Assembly: GCA_021784975.1 (NCBI GenBank)
Contig: JAJYGU010000135.1
Coordinates: 1 to 22,290 of the forward strand
DNA length: 22,290 nt
Direction: 5' to 3'
DNA from: Planctomycetota bacterium
GTDB lineage: Bacteria > Planctomycetota > Planctomycetia > Pirellulales > Thermoguttaceae
Positions within the stretch are counted from its first letter, which is position 1; each line of letters opens with the position of its first letter. Below, piece by piece: positions 15,571 through 22,290 of the stretch. Position numbers and translations under genes: made by a program. Below the pieces are notes generated by a model that saw nothing but the letters and a program-made list of their open reading frames with translations, was not told the origin of the DNA and ran no database searches.

Positions 15571-15589
15571 GGCCGACGTTCCGTCGGCC
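15571..15589. repeat. Dispersed palindrome, copy 2
   Basis: GGCCGACGTTCCGTCGGCC has 8-bp perfect arms around TTC. In reverse complement it matches the element at 7562-7580 at 18 of 19 positions. It lies 41 bp past the stop of the PP2C gene, where it could fold in the transcript. A GTTTAGC motif and a run of C (15539-15546) lie close by. Confidence 0.65.
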
Positions 15590-15630
15590 GCCAGACGTCT
15601 CAGTTCATCCCACCCGTGGTACAAACCACT

Positions 15631-16941
15631 TTAATCGGCCATTTCCAGCCCGATCACCCCGCTGTCGTCGCTACTGGGGTCCTGGCCGCGAAGTTGATCC
15701 ATCACGAAGAGGATCGCGCGGAGCGATTCGCGGGCAGCTTCACCAAGATTGCCGGCCTGACGGGCGGTGGCGGCCCGCTGAAGGAAAGCGGCAAAGGCGT
15801 CGCGGTCGATCGGACAACGCTCGTCGGCCACTGCTTTCTCCAGTTGCTGCAAGGTCTCGTCGAGCCGGTCGAGCAGAGCCGGACTGGGCGAACAGTCGCG
15901 GGCAACATAGGGACCACGGCCAAACCGCCGTCTCTGCCAACTTAGCCGGCGGCTGACGCCAAGGTAGCGGTGCACCATCGCCGCCACCGCGGCCGCGCCG
16001 CCGGCCGCCAGACTCAGCACCGCATACAACGGATGCCCAAGACCCAGCAACCCCACTGCCAACACAAACGCAGCCCCGATCACGGTCCAGATGGCCGGGT
16101 GAATCGGCCGAACGTCGACGGTCAATTCGTGGCCGGCCTCATCGGGCTGTGAAGCCTGGGCCACTTGCGGCCCCAACACCTTGGCCGCCAGGACGGTAAT
16201 GTTGTCCGGCCCTCCCCGCAGGTTCGCCAAGTCGACCAGCACCCGGACCGCCTCCTCCGGCGGCAAGCATCCCAACACCAATCCGATTTCCTCGTCCTGC
16301 ACCTGGTTGGACAGCCCGTCGCTGCACAGCAAAAAGGTGTCGCCGTTTTCAATCGGGTGCGGCCCTTCCAAATCCACCTTGACCGCCGGATGCGGGCCGA
16401 GCGAGCGAGTAATGATGTTCCGCGAGATGTAGCCGGGCAGTTCATTATTGGCAAACTGGCCGGTCGCTCGCATTTCCCACACCAGGCTGTGATCAAAGGT
16501 CAACTGCTCAACGCGACCTTTGCGCCAACGGTAGGCCCGACTGTCGCCGACATGGGCCAGCATCGCCCCGCAAGGGAGCATGAGCAGGGTGGTGGTGGTC
16601 GTGCCCATCCCATGAAAATCGGGACTGGCCTGCCCGCGGGTGTGAATTTGATGGTTGGCGTTAATCATGGCCGCCAGAATCGCCTCGGTCGGCAGACGAT
16701 TGGGGGCCTTGCGGTAGACCAAGGAGATGATGTCGGCGGCCATCTTGCTGGCCAGCTCGCCGGCCGCGTGGGCCCCCATGCCGTCGGCCACCAGGAACAG
16801 ATGCCCGCGGCGCTCGAAATCGGTCTGGTTGTCGGCCAGGGTCACCACAAACGAGTCCTGATTGTTGACCCGCTGCCGCCCGACATCACTGAGCTCGGCG
16901 TGCTCCAGGCAATGACTCCAAGTGGTTCGGAGCTGATCCAT
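15631..16941 (-). CDS. PP2C-family Ser/Thr phosphatase with membrane-anchored C-terminus
   Basis: A metal-dependent phosphatase that removes phosphate from Ser/Thr of proteins. Residues about 15-258 are the PP2C domain: DVGRQRVNNQDSF (19-31), FLVADGMGAHAAG (49-61), AHVGDSRAYRW (129-139), LLCSDGLS (204-211) and GGPDNITVL (243-251), with the metal-binding aspartates in place. Two hydrophobic segments follow (about 284-325), then a helical cytosolic tail (about 345-436), so the enzyme is probably membrane-anchored. The start is uncertain: ATG 16941 fits the domain, ATG 17031 would add 30 residues, and an in-frame ATG at 17193 lies inside the upstream gene and is unlikely. Planctomycetes carry many Ser/Thr kinases, and such phosphatases oppose them; no kinase is adjacent. 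Confidence 0.88.
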   Translation of the reverse strand: MDQLRTTWSHCLEHAELSDVGRQRVNNQDSFVVTLADNQTDFERRGHLFLVADGMGAHAAGELASKMAADIISLVYRKAPNRLPTEAILAAMINANHQIHTRGQASPDFHGMGTTTTTLLMLPCGAMLAHVGDSRAYRWRKGRVEQLTFDHSLVWEMRATGQFANNELPGYISRNIITRSLGPHPAVKVDLEGPHPIENGDTFLLCSDGLSNQVQDEEIGLVLGCLPPEEAVRVLVDLANLRGGPDNITVLAAKVLGPQVAQASQPDEAGHELTVDVRPIHPAIWTVIGAAFVLAVGLLGLGHPLYAVLSLAAGGAAAVAAMVHRYLGVSRRLSWQRRRFGRGPYVARDCSPSPALLDRLDETLQQLEKAVADERCPIDRDAFAAFLQRAATARQAGNLGEAARESLRAILFVMDQLRGQDPSSDDSGVIGLEMAD

Positions 16942-17094
16942 GATCTGCGATGCGTCGTCGGTTGCCGGTAGAGGTCGTTCTCCCTGGACGTTCGGTAGAC
17001 GGCGCGCCACTTCGCCCCAATGCGCCCGCATGCCCAAATGACCCGTGGGAGGGGTCACCCTTCTTTCGGGTTTTGGCCCGCCTCCAAACCCTAT

Positions 17095-17100
17095 AGTATA
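17095..17100 (-). promoter_or_regulatory. Possible -10 element for the PP2C gene
   Basis: TATACT on the minus strand, inside the 190-bp gap before the PP2C ATG at 16941. The matching -35 position holds only a weak TGGCTC, so this is a tentative call. If correct, it rules out the far-upstream start at 17193. Confidence 0.25.
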
Positions 17101-17131
17101 GCCGCCGGGTCGCTCGGGAGCCAGCGCCGAG

Positions 17132-19867
17132 TCAATGCGGCTTGGCCTCCTGTTGACCGCGGCGCAGGATCTTTTCCATTTCCTCTTGGTCATCCATCGG
17201 GGTGGAAGGCAGCAACCGGGCCTTGCCGTAATCCGGATCCTGCGGATCGACGGCCTTTTCCGGGTCGAAGATCCGTTTATCCACTGGCAAACACCTGTAG
17301 GGGCGGAAATCGGGCTTGGCGCTGAAACAGTCGGAAAAATCGTTCGCCAAGCCGTCGAACATGTTCAAGGCCGGCAGCCCGAATATCTCGTACATCGTGC
17401 GGTGCATGCTGACGATGGTGGTGTGACGGTGCGAGACATAACTGCGTTTTGCCCACGGGCTGATGACCAGTAGCACGCTCCGCTGGGCGTCGACGTGGTC
17501 CGGCTCGCCGCCGGCGTCGTCCTGGGTGACGAAGATCGCCATCTGCTTCCAGTAAGGCGTATGGGTGAGGAACTCGACGATCCGCCCCAACGCCAGATCG
17601 TTGTCGGCCATCCAGGAAGCCACATAAGGATAGCCCTTATCGGGCTTGAGCTTGCTGCCGTGATCGTTGCAGATGGCGATATTGACAAATTGCGGGAACG
17701 GTTCCTTGCCGCTCAAGAAGCGTTTCTCGACGTCGGTCATGAACCAGTGGGCCCGATACTGGTCGGGAATGTTCGTGTTAAAGATCGGATACTCGCGGCA
17801 GGTATGGTCGTAGAGCACCTTGGGCATGGGGATATTGACGACTTCGCGGGCGCCAGTGGGATGCTCGTGCTCCTCTTCTTCCACGCCGGGAAACTCAAAA
17901 CCTTCCCCGTAGTTGCGGAAGCGGATGCCGTAGCGGGCCAAGTGCTCCCACATCGAGCCCGCTTCCGGGTAATCCTCCGGCATTAGCGAGCCGTTGGACC
18001 CCATGGAATAGCGGCGGCCGGGCGCGGTGCTGAAGCGTTTGAACGACCAACCCACCGAGTAGGTCATCTGCATGAGATTGTTGGGTTGCACCCCGACCAG
18101 CCAGCGGTGCCCCACGCCCGACGCCTCCGGTTCCATGTAGAAATTGTCGCTCACCGTAAATTGCCGCGCCAGCGCGTTGTGGTTTACCATGACGGCTACG
18201 TCGCTGAGCGTGGGCTGCCCTTTTTCGGCAATCGTCTGATGGCATCCCCAGCGCAGCAGGCTGGGATCGTCCTTGGCGCCGGGAATGTGGTCGAAGATGG
18301 TGTCGTAGGTGTGGTTCTCCTTGGTGATGAACACCACGTACTTGATCTGCTTCGAGGTCTGGCCGGGCACGGTGGGGACCAGCGGCGACGACATTTTCTG
18401 GCGGTCGGCGCGGCGGTCGACCATGCCGTTGTAGGCCAGTACGTCGGCGGTCATGGTCTTCAGCTCGCCGTCGGTCGGCACGTCGAGCACGCTCAGCACC
18501 CCGCGCATGCCCAGAAAAGCACTCTTGGGAATCTCCTTGCCGGCGTTCGGCCCGTTGCCGAAGCCGCGAAAGCAGATGCAGGCGAGCTGCCGCCCGTCGG
18601 GCGAAATGGCCACGCGGTACGGATACCACGCAGTCGGGATGTGGCCCAGGACCTGAAGCGTCTTCGTGTCCAGAACGCCGAGGGCGTTGATGCCCAACTC
18701 GGCGATGTACAGGCGTTTGCCGTCCGGGGAAACGGTCATGCCCGACGGGCTGACGCCCCGCAGCCGGGCCACCAGGGGCGAAGGGACGATCCGCTGCTTC
18801 GCCACAATTCTGTTCGTCTTCAGATCGATCCGCTCGATGATGTCGTTGTTGCCGTTGGATACAAAGAGCGCATCCCCGTGCGCGGCCAGGAAGTTGGGCG
18901 CGCTGCCGCCTACCGTCTTGCCGTTGTCCGACGGCGCGCCCACCAGCAGGCCCGTCTTCAGCCGGCTGATTACCTCGGGTGATTCCGGGCTGGAAACGTC
19001 CACGCCCCAAACGGAGAACGATTCCGGCACGTTCGCATCGCCTAGCCCCGGGATTTTTCGTCCCTCGAACTCCACGCCGTCGCGGGCCTCCGGGCTGGGA
19101 TAGCCGAAGGGCGGAAAAGTAAGTCCGCGCCGGTCAAACTTGCCTCCGCCTTGGGGCGGCGGCACCGAACGGTATTCGAACAGACCGATGTTGGCTAGGT
19201 AAACCGTGTTGCCCACGACCGCCAGGGCATAAGGATAGCGTCCCACCGGCACGGAGCCGACAACACGCCTCGACTGGGCGTCGATCACCGCGACGCGGAA
19301 ATTGGTCACGTCGGCGCAGCAGAGGTGCCGGCCGTCGTCGCTCACCTTCACGTCCGAGGCGTAGCTGTCCGCGAAGTGGTGGCCGCCGAGCACGGTGTTC
19401 AGTGAGATGGCGGTAATCTTCTTGGGCGAGGCTATGTCGAGGACGTACACGGCGCCCGTGTCTCCGCTGCTCCAATAGAGCGTTTGTCCGTCGAGCGAGA
19501 AATCGGCCCCGCCGCCGTTGACCGGCCGTTTCTTCTTTTTCTTGCCCTCCAACGGCGGAACGACGACGGTCACGGCCGGTTGGGCCGTTTGCCAATCACG
19601 AATGATCTGTCCGACGCCTTCGCTGGCCACAAACAACGTCTTGCCGTCGCGGCTCATGGCCAGCCCATACGGATCGTGCCCCACCGGCAGATGCCGCCCG
19701 ACGGGCTTCAAGTAGCGGCCGGTAGGAAGAATCGTCAGCCCATTGGGGTCGTGCTTGGCATACTCGTCGATCGCCGGGGCGTGCAGATAAGGCCGATCGG
19801 CGGCCGAGGCGGTTAACGCGGCGCCCATTACGCCGATGATTAAGGTGAATCGCATCGTCATGGCCAT
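17132..19867 (-). CDS. YVTN beta-propeller / phosphoesterase fusion, exported
   Basis: A 911-residue protein with a signal peptide (hydrophobic residues about 6-22, ASA site before ADRP). Residues about 45-470 form a YncE-like propeller with repeated blades (DPYGLAMSRDGKTLFVAS, YPYALAVVGNTVYLAN, PSGMTVSPDGKRLYIAE, YPYRVAISPDGRQLAC). An EGKKKKKRP loop near 107-115 is unusual. From about 508 comes an alkaline-phosphatase-superfamily phosphoesterase domain of the phospholipase C/acid phosphatase type: VVFITKENHTYDTIFDH, then CNDHGSK and FVTQDDAGGEPDHVDAQRS. Proteins with this fusion are predicted periplasmic or surface phosphoesterases; substrates are unproven. Three ATGs (19867, 19861, 19855) are possible. 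It follows the XRE gene after 19 bp, so co-transcription is likely. Confidence 0.9.
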   Translation of the reverse strand: MAMTMRFTLIIGVMGAALTASAADRPYLHAPAIDEYAKHDPNGLTILPTGRYLKPVGRHLPVGHDPYGLAMSRDGKTLFVASEGVGQIIRDWQTAQPAVTVVVPPLEGKKKKKRPVNGGGADFSLDGQTLYWSSGDTGAVYVLDIASPKKITAISLNTVLGGHHFADSYASDVKVSDDGRHLCCADVTNFRVAVIDAQSRRVVGSVPVGRYPYALAVVGNTVYLANIGLFEYRSVPPPQGGGKFDRRGLTFPPFGYPSPEARDGVEFEGRKIPGLGDANVPESFSVWGVDVSSPESPEVISRLKTGLLVGAPSDNGKTVGGSAPNFLAAHGDALFVSNGNNDIIERIDLKTNRIVAKQRIVPSPLVARLRGVSPSGMTVSPDGKRLYIAELGINALGVLDTKTLQVLGHIPTAWYPYRVAISPDGRQLACICFRGFGNGPNAGKEIPKSAFLGMRGVLSVLDVPTDGELKTMTADVLAYNGMVDRRADRQKMSSPLVPTVPGQTSKQIKYVVFITKENHTYDTIFDHIPGAKDDPSLLRWGCHQTIAEKGQPTLSDVAVMVNHNALARQFTVSDNFYMEPEASGVGHRWLVGVQPNNLMQMTYSVGWSFKRFSTAPGRRYSMGSNGSLMPEDYPEAGSMWEHLARYGIRFRNYGEGFEFPGVEEEEHEHPTGAREVVNIPMPKVLYDHTCREYPIFNTNIPDQYRAHWFMTDVEKRFLSGKEPFPQFVNIAICNDHGSKLKPDKGYPYVASWMADNDLALGRIVEFLTHTPYWKQMAIFVTQDDAGGEPDHVDAQRSVLLVISPWAKRSYVSHRHTTIVSMHRTMYEIFGLPALNMFDGLANDFSDCFSAKPDFRPYRCLPVDKRIFDPEKAVDPQDPDYGKARLLPSTPMDDQEEMEKILRRGQQEAKPH

Positions 19868-19886
19868 CTCTTGAAATGAGTGACTT

Positions 19887-20264
19887 TCACTTAGGTAAGC
19901 AGGTCTCGACGGTTAGCGTGCTTTGCCGCAGCTTCGCGGGCATCCTGCGGCTCTTCGCCCTCGTGGTGGCGTCCTTGAAGACGATCCGGCCGCCAACCGC
20001 CGCGAAAGCCCGCATGAGCTGGTCAAGGGAGACATCCGAGGCAGCCCGCTCGATCCTGGCAACACGAGGCTGGGTGGTCCCAAGCACCAGTCCCAATTCT
20101 TTTTGGGACCATCGCCGCGCTTGGCGTTGCCGCCGCACCGCCAACGCCACCTTGACTCGCGCATCGAGCACTTGGCGTTCCGCCTCATTCATTTCCAGGA
20201 AGTCGGCGGCATCGCCCACCCTCCAACCCGCCGCCTCCAATGCTTTGCGTTTTGCCGGATTCAT
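19887..20264 (-). CDS. XRE-family HTH protein, HigA-like orphan antitoxin/regulator
   Basis: A 125-residue DNA-binding protein. Residues about 48-100 form the XRE helix-turn-helix (RRQRQARRWSQKELGLVLGTTQPRVARIE). The N-terminal MNPAKRKALEAAGWRVGDAADF is the opening typical of a HigA-like antitoxin subfamily. Such proteins usually pair with a RelE/HigB-type toxin; none is visible on either side, so it may be an orphan. GGGGAG and GCAGG precede the ATG. The gene runs into the YVTN/phosphoesterase gene with a 19-bp gap, and a palindrome overlaps its probable promoter, so autoregulation and control of the downstream gene are plausible. The basic C-terminal tail (TTRAKSRRMPAKLRQS) is unassigned. 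Confidence 0.82.
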   Translation of the reverse strand: MNPAKRKALEAAGWRVGDAADFLEMNEAERQVLDARVKVALAVRRQRQARRWSQKELGLVLGTTQPRVARIERAASDVSLDQLMRAFAAVGGRIVFKDATTRAKSRRMPAKLRQSTLTVETCLPK

Positions 20265-20291
20265 CCTGCGCTCCCCGATTCGCTAATGCAG

Positions 20292-20318
20292 TGTATATCG
20301 GATATGATATGGCGTCAA
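20292..20318 (-). promoter_or_regulatory. Candidate promoter with operator for the XRE gene
   Basis: On the minus strand TTGACG (20313-20318) and TATACA (20292-20297) are separated by 15 bp, slightly short for a sigma-70 promoter. The palindrome ATATCGGATAT (20295-20305, plus strand; 5-bp arms around one base) overlaps the -10, as expected for an XRE autorepressor site. This is inference from pattern and position. Confidence 0.45.
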
Positions 20319-20365
20319 CGCACACGTCAGACGATGAAGCCGGGCACCACGATGCAGGCGTAGGC

Positions 20366-20396
20366 GTAGGGTGGGTCGAGCGGAGCGAGCCCCACC
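20366..20396 (+). repeat. REP-like element, left copy of a 31-bp inverted pair
   Basis: This copy, with core GGTCGAGCGGAGCGAGCCCC, is the exact reverse complement of 20950-20980. The unit is itself an imperfect palindrome (GTGGG and CCCAC ends). The pair brackets the decayed transposase, as REP elements do around RAYT genes. A shorter same-sense copy of its right part is at 20532-20549. Confidence 0.85.
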
Positions 20397-20492
20397 GATA
20401 CCCTTGTAAGGCACTTCCACCCGCACTAAAATCGTCGCTAAAGCTCACCTCTTAGAAGGTCCACCGATGGTTGTGATGGACTCGGAGGAGCC

Positions 20493-20931
20493 ATGCACCG
20501 ACCCCTAACACCTGCCGAACTAGTCAAAAGCAGCGGAGCGAGCCCCACCACGGAATTGAAGGGCGCACGTATGCCCAATTATCGACGCTGGTACGTGCCC
20601 GGCGGGGCCTTCTTCTTTACGGTGGTGACGGATCATCGCCGCCCAATCCTGACCACTGACCTTGCCCGCCGCTGCCTCCGCGAAGCCTTCGACAAAACCC
20701 GAACCGCCTCGCCTTTTTCGTTGGTCGCGATCGCGCTATTGCCGGACCATCTTCATACGGTGTAGTGTGGATTACATCCATAGGAATCCGAAGAAGCATG
20801 GGCACGTGGCCAACGTTCGTGACTGGCCCTGATCGTAGTTTCATCGTTTTGTGGGCTTGGGAGAATATAAGTTGGATTGGGGTGCGGACGATCCAACGCC
20901 GGGGTACGATAATCCTGAATGGGGTGAATAG
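20493..20931 (+). pseudogene. RAYT (REP-associated tyrosine transposase, Y1/IS200-like), decayed
   Basis: The 5' part (MPNYRRWYVPGGAFFFTVVT from 20571) and the HUH-type motif region LLPDHLHTV (to about 20764) match the RAYT/TnpA-REP family. An ATG at 20493 has GGAGGAG upstream, but the first 26 codons span a partial REP copy. After LPDHLHTV a stop follows at once. The family C-terminus reappears in another frame from 20770: DYIHRNPKKHGHVANVRDWP, then S, FHRFVGLGEYKLDWGADDP and YDNPEWGE ending at 20931, with in-frame TGA and TAG. The middle of the gene, including the segment expected to carry the nucleophilic tyrosine, is missing. So there is an internal deletion with a frameshift plus two nonsense changes. 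The element can no longer encode an active transposase. Confidence 0.88.
20532..20549 (+). repeat. Partial REP copy at the 5' end of the RAYT remnant
   Basis: AGCGGAGCGAGCCCCACC repeats, in the same sense, the right part of the element at 20366-20396. It lies just before the first conserved RAYT residues. Confidence 0.7.
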
Positions 20932-20949
20932 AAACAACGAAATGCAGTT

Positions 20950-20980
20950 GGTGGGGCTCGCTCCGCTCGACCCACCCTAC
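20950..20980 (-). repeat. REP-like element, right copy of a 31-bp inverted pair
   Basis: Exact reverse complement of 20366-20396, lying 19 bp after the end of the RAYT remnant and 37 bp before the primase-helicase gene start. Because it sits in that gene's leader it may affect transcription or translation of the downstream gene. Confidence 0.85.
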
Positions 20981-21017
20981 ATCTCGCCCTACCCTGCGTG
21001 TATATGGAGGACCTCTG

Positions 21018-22290
21018 ATGGACACGCTTGGCAATCCTGTCCACCATCGCTCCCCGCCCGAGGCCAAGATCGCCCTGTTTCGCTCGCTCTTCCGGGGACG
21101 CGAGGACGTCTATGCCCGTCGCTTCGAGAGTCGCCGCACCGGCAAGGCCGGCTATCAACCGGCTTGCGCGAATGAGTGGGCGCCGGGCGTGTGCCAGAAG
21201 CCCAAGGTCAAGTGCGCCGACTGCCCGCAACGCGACTTCCTTCCCGTCACCAACGACGTGGTCCGCCGGCACCTTTCCGGACGCGACGATCAAGGCCGGG
21301 ATTTCGTCATGGGCGTCTATCCGATGCTCCAGGACGAGAGCTGCTTCTTCCTGGCCGCCGATTTCGATAAGACGCACTGGCAAGAAGACGCGCGGGCCCT
21401 CCTGGACACCTGTCGCCGCATGGACCTGCCGGCCGCGCTGGAACGGTCGCGGAGCGGTAACGGCGGGCATGTTTGGCTCTTCTATGAAGAGGCGCTCCCC
21501 GCGGCCTTGGCGCGCAGACTCGGCGCACACATCCTCACCGAGACCATGGAACGCCGGCCCGAGATCGGCTTGGATTCCTATGATCGCTTCTTCCCCAATC
21601 AAGACACGCTCCCTCATGGCGGCTTCGGCAGTCTCATCGCCTTGCCACTGCAGAAGCAGCCCCGCGAGCTTGGTAACAGCGTCTTCCTCGACTCACAGTT
21701 GATTCCTTGTCCCGACCAATGGGAATTCCTATCAACCATCGGCAAGATCGCCCGTTCCGCCGTGGAGGAAATCGTTCGCGACGCCGAGAGGCGGGGACGG
21801 GTGGTGGGCGTGCGCATTGCCGCAGTGGACGAAGACGATGGCCAACCTTGGACCGCATCTCCCTCGCGCCGCCACAAAGAACCGCCCATCGCCGGGCCGT
21901 TGCCTGAGAGCCTTGAGCTGATCCTCGCCGACCAGATTTATATCGCCAAAGACCAATTGACGCCCGGCCTCCGCAACCGACTGCTTCGGCTGGCGGCCTT
22001 TCAGAATCCCGAGTTCTATAAGGCCCAGGCGATGCGTCTGCCTACCTACGACAAGCCGCGGATTATCGCCTGCGCAGAAGACCTTGCCCAGCACCTCGGC
22101 CTGCCCCGCGGATGCCTGGAGGAGGTGCATAAGCTTCTCTCAGACCTGCATATCGCTGCCGTGATTCGCGACGAGCGAAACGCCGGCAGGCCCCTGGACG
22201 TGACCTTCCACGGCCAACTGCGGCCGGAGCAAGAGACCGCCGCCCGCGCCATGCTGGCCCACGATACGGGGGCCTTGTCGGCCACGACCG
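21018..22290 (+). CDS. TOTE-type archaeo-eukaryotic primase / helicase protein, 3' end outside the window
   Basis: An open frame of 424 codons running off the right edge. GGAGG lies 7 nt before the ATG. A four-Cys zinc-binding cluster sits at residues 50, 59, 66 and 69 (CANEW-x(4)-C then CADC). The primase (AEP) domain follows: FFLAADFDK with metal-binding Asp115 and Asp117, SGNGGHVWLFYEE with His151, and YDRFFPNQDTLP then GFGSLIALPLQ. After a linker and a winged-helix-like region (about 300-395), the frame reaches DVTFHGQLRPEQ and ends at GALSATT, which looks like the start of a superfamily 2 helicase just before Walker A. This is the layout of TOTE conflict systems, where such proteins combine primase, helicase and often nuclease domains and are linked to mobile or defence-like loci. 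The helicase part is inferred from only about 30 residues. Confidence 0.85.
   Translation, partial: MDTLGNPVHHRSPPEAKIALFRSLFRGREDVYARRFESRRTGKAGYQPACANEWAPGVCQKPKVKCADCPQRDFLPVTNDVVRRHLSGRDDQGRDFVMGVYPMLQDESCFFLAADFDKTHWQEDARALLDTCRRMDLPAALERSRSGNGGHVWLFYEEALPAALARRLGAHILTETMERRPEIGLDSYDRFFPNQDTLPHGGFGSLIALPLQKQPRELGNSVFLDSQLIPCPDQWEFLSTIGKIARSAVEEIVRDAERRGRVVGVRIAAVDEDDGQPWTASPSRRHKEPPIAGPLPESLELILADQIYIAKDQLTPGLRNRLLRLAAFQNPEFYKAQAMRLPTYDKPRIIACAEDLAQHLGLPRGCLEEVHKLLSDLHIAAVIRDERNAGRPLDVTFHGQLRPEQETAARAMLAHDTGALSATT

Noticed and set aside
20185..20448. A toxin gene partner for the XRE protein (87-codon minus-strand frame)
   Set aside because: It overlaps the XRE start and promoter, has no RelE/HigB-like residues and covers a REP copy.

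Overview
The window comes from a GC-rich bacterial chromosome, most likely a planctomycete of the Pirellula/Lacipirellula type. The main clue is a secreted repeat protein with the planctomycete N-terminal motif FEPLEERQLLAS. Supporting clues are the tandem small proteins of a type I associate with planctomycetes, the many dispersed palindromic intergenic repeats, and large antisense shadow frames caused by high GC. No phage structural gene, rRNA, intact tRNA or CRISPR array is visible.

Layout. (1) 127-1461 (+): a secreted sialidase-like BNR/Asp-box protein. (2) 1462-2484: an accessory-looking stretch with a tRNA-Phe 3'-half remnant (candidate attachment-site scar), two 12-bp-spaced direct repeats, a 98-aa basic hypothetical protein, and a perfect 21-bp-arm hairpin. 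The hairpin abuts a surface repeat-protein gene (2331-3512, -) that looks cut off at its 3' end. (3) 3513-4334: intergenic DNA with dispersed repeats. (4) 4335-6686 (-): a MacB-type ATPase-permease fusion. (5) 6952-7471 (-): two tandem small paralogues. (6) 7657-15471 (-): eight same-strand genes, in transcription order: proline-rich hypothetical protein, FkbH-like HAD protein, acyl carrier protein, MBOAT O-acyltransferase, MaoC-type hydratase, membrane-anchored SGNH protein, radical SAM protein, tRNA adenosine deaminase TadA. (7) 15631-16941 (-): a membrane-anchored PP2C phosphatase. (8) 17132-20264 (-): an XRE regulator 19 bp upstream of a YVTN-propeller/phosphoesterase fusion. (9) 20366-20980: a decayed REP-associated (RAYT) transposase between 31-bp perfect inverted repeats. 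(10) 21018 to the right edge (+): the N-terminal part of a TOTE-type archaeo-eukaryotic primase/helicase protein, cut by the window.

The most interesting unit is FkbH-ACP-MBOAT-MaoC-SGNH. FkbH and ACP overlap by 8 nt, ACP and MBOAT by 4 nt, and MaoC follows MBOAT after 7 nt. The arrangement parallels the Dlt system (activating enzyme, carrier, MBOAT, SGNH protein), with an FkbH-type enzyme in the activating position. FkbH homologues load a three-carbon glyceryl unit from 1,3-bisphosphoglycerate onto an ACP. I therefore infer a pathway that charges a small hydroxyacyl group on a dedicated ACP, may process it with the MaoC hydratase, moves it across the membrane with the MBOAT protein and places it on an extracytoplasmic acceptor with the SGNH protein. 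The acyl group and the acceptor cannot be read from the sequence.

Function calls rest on motifs and family resemblance read by eye; no database search or alignment was run.
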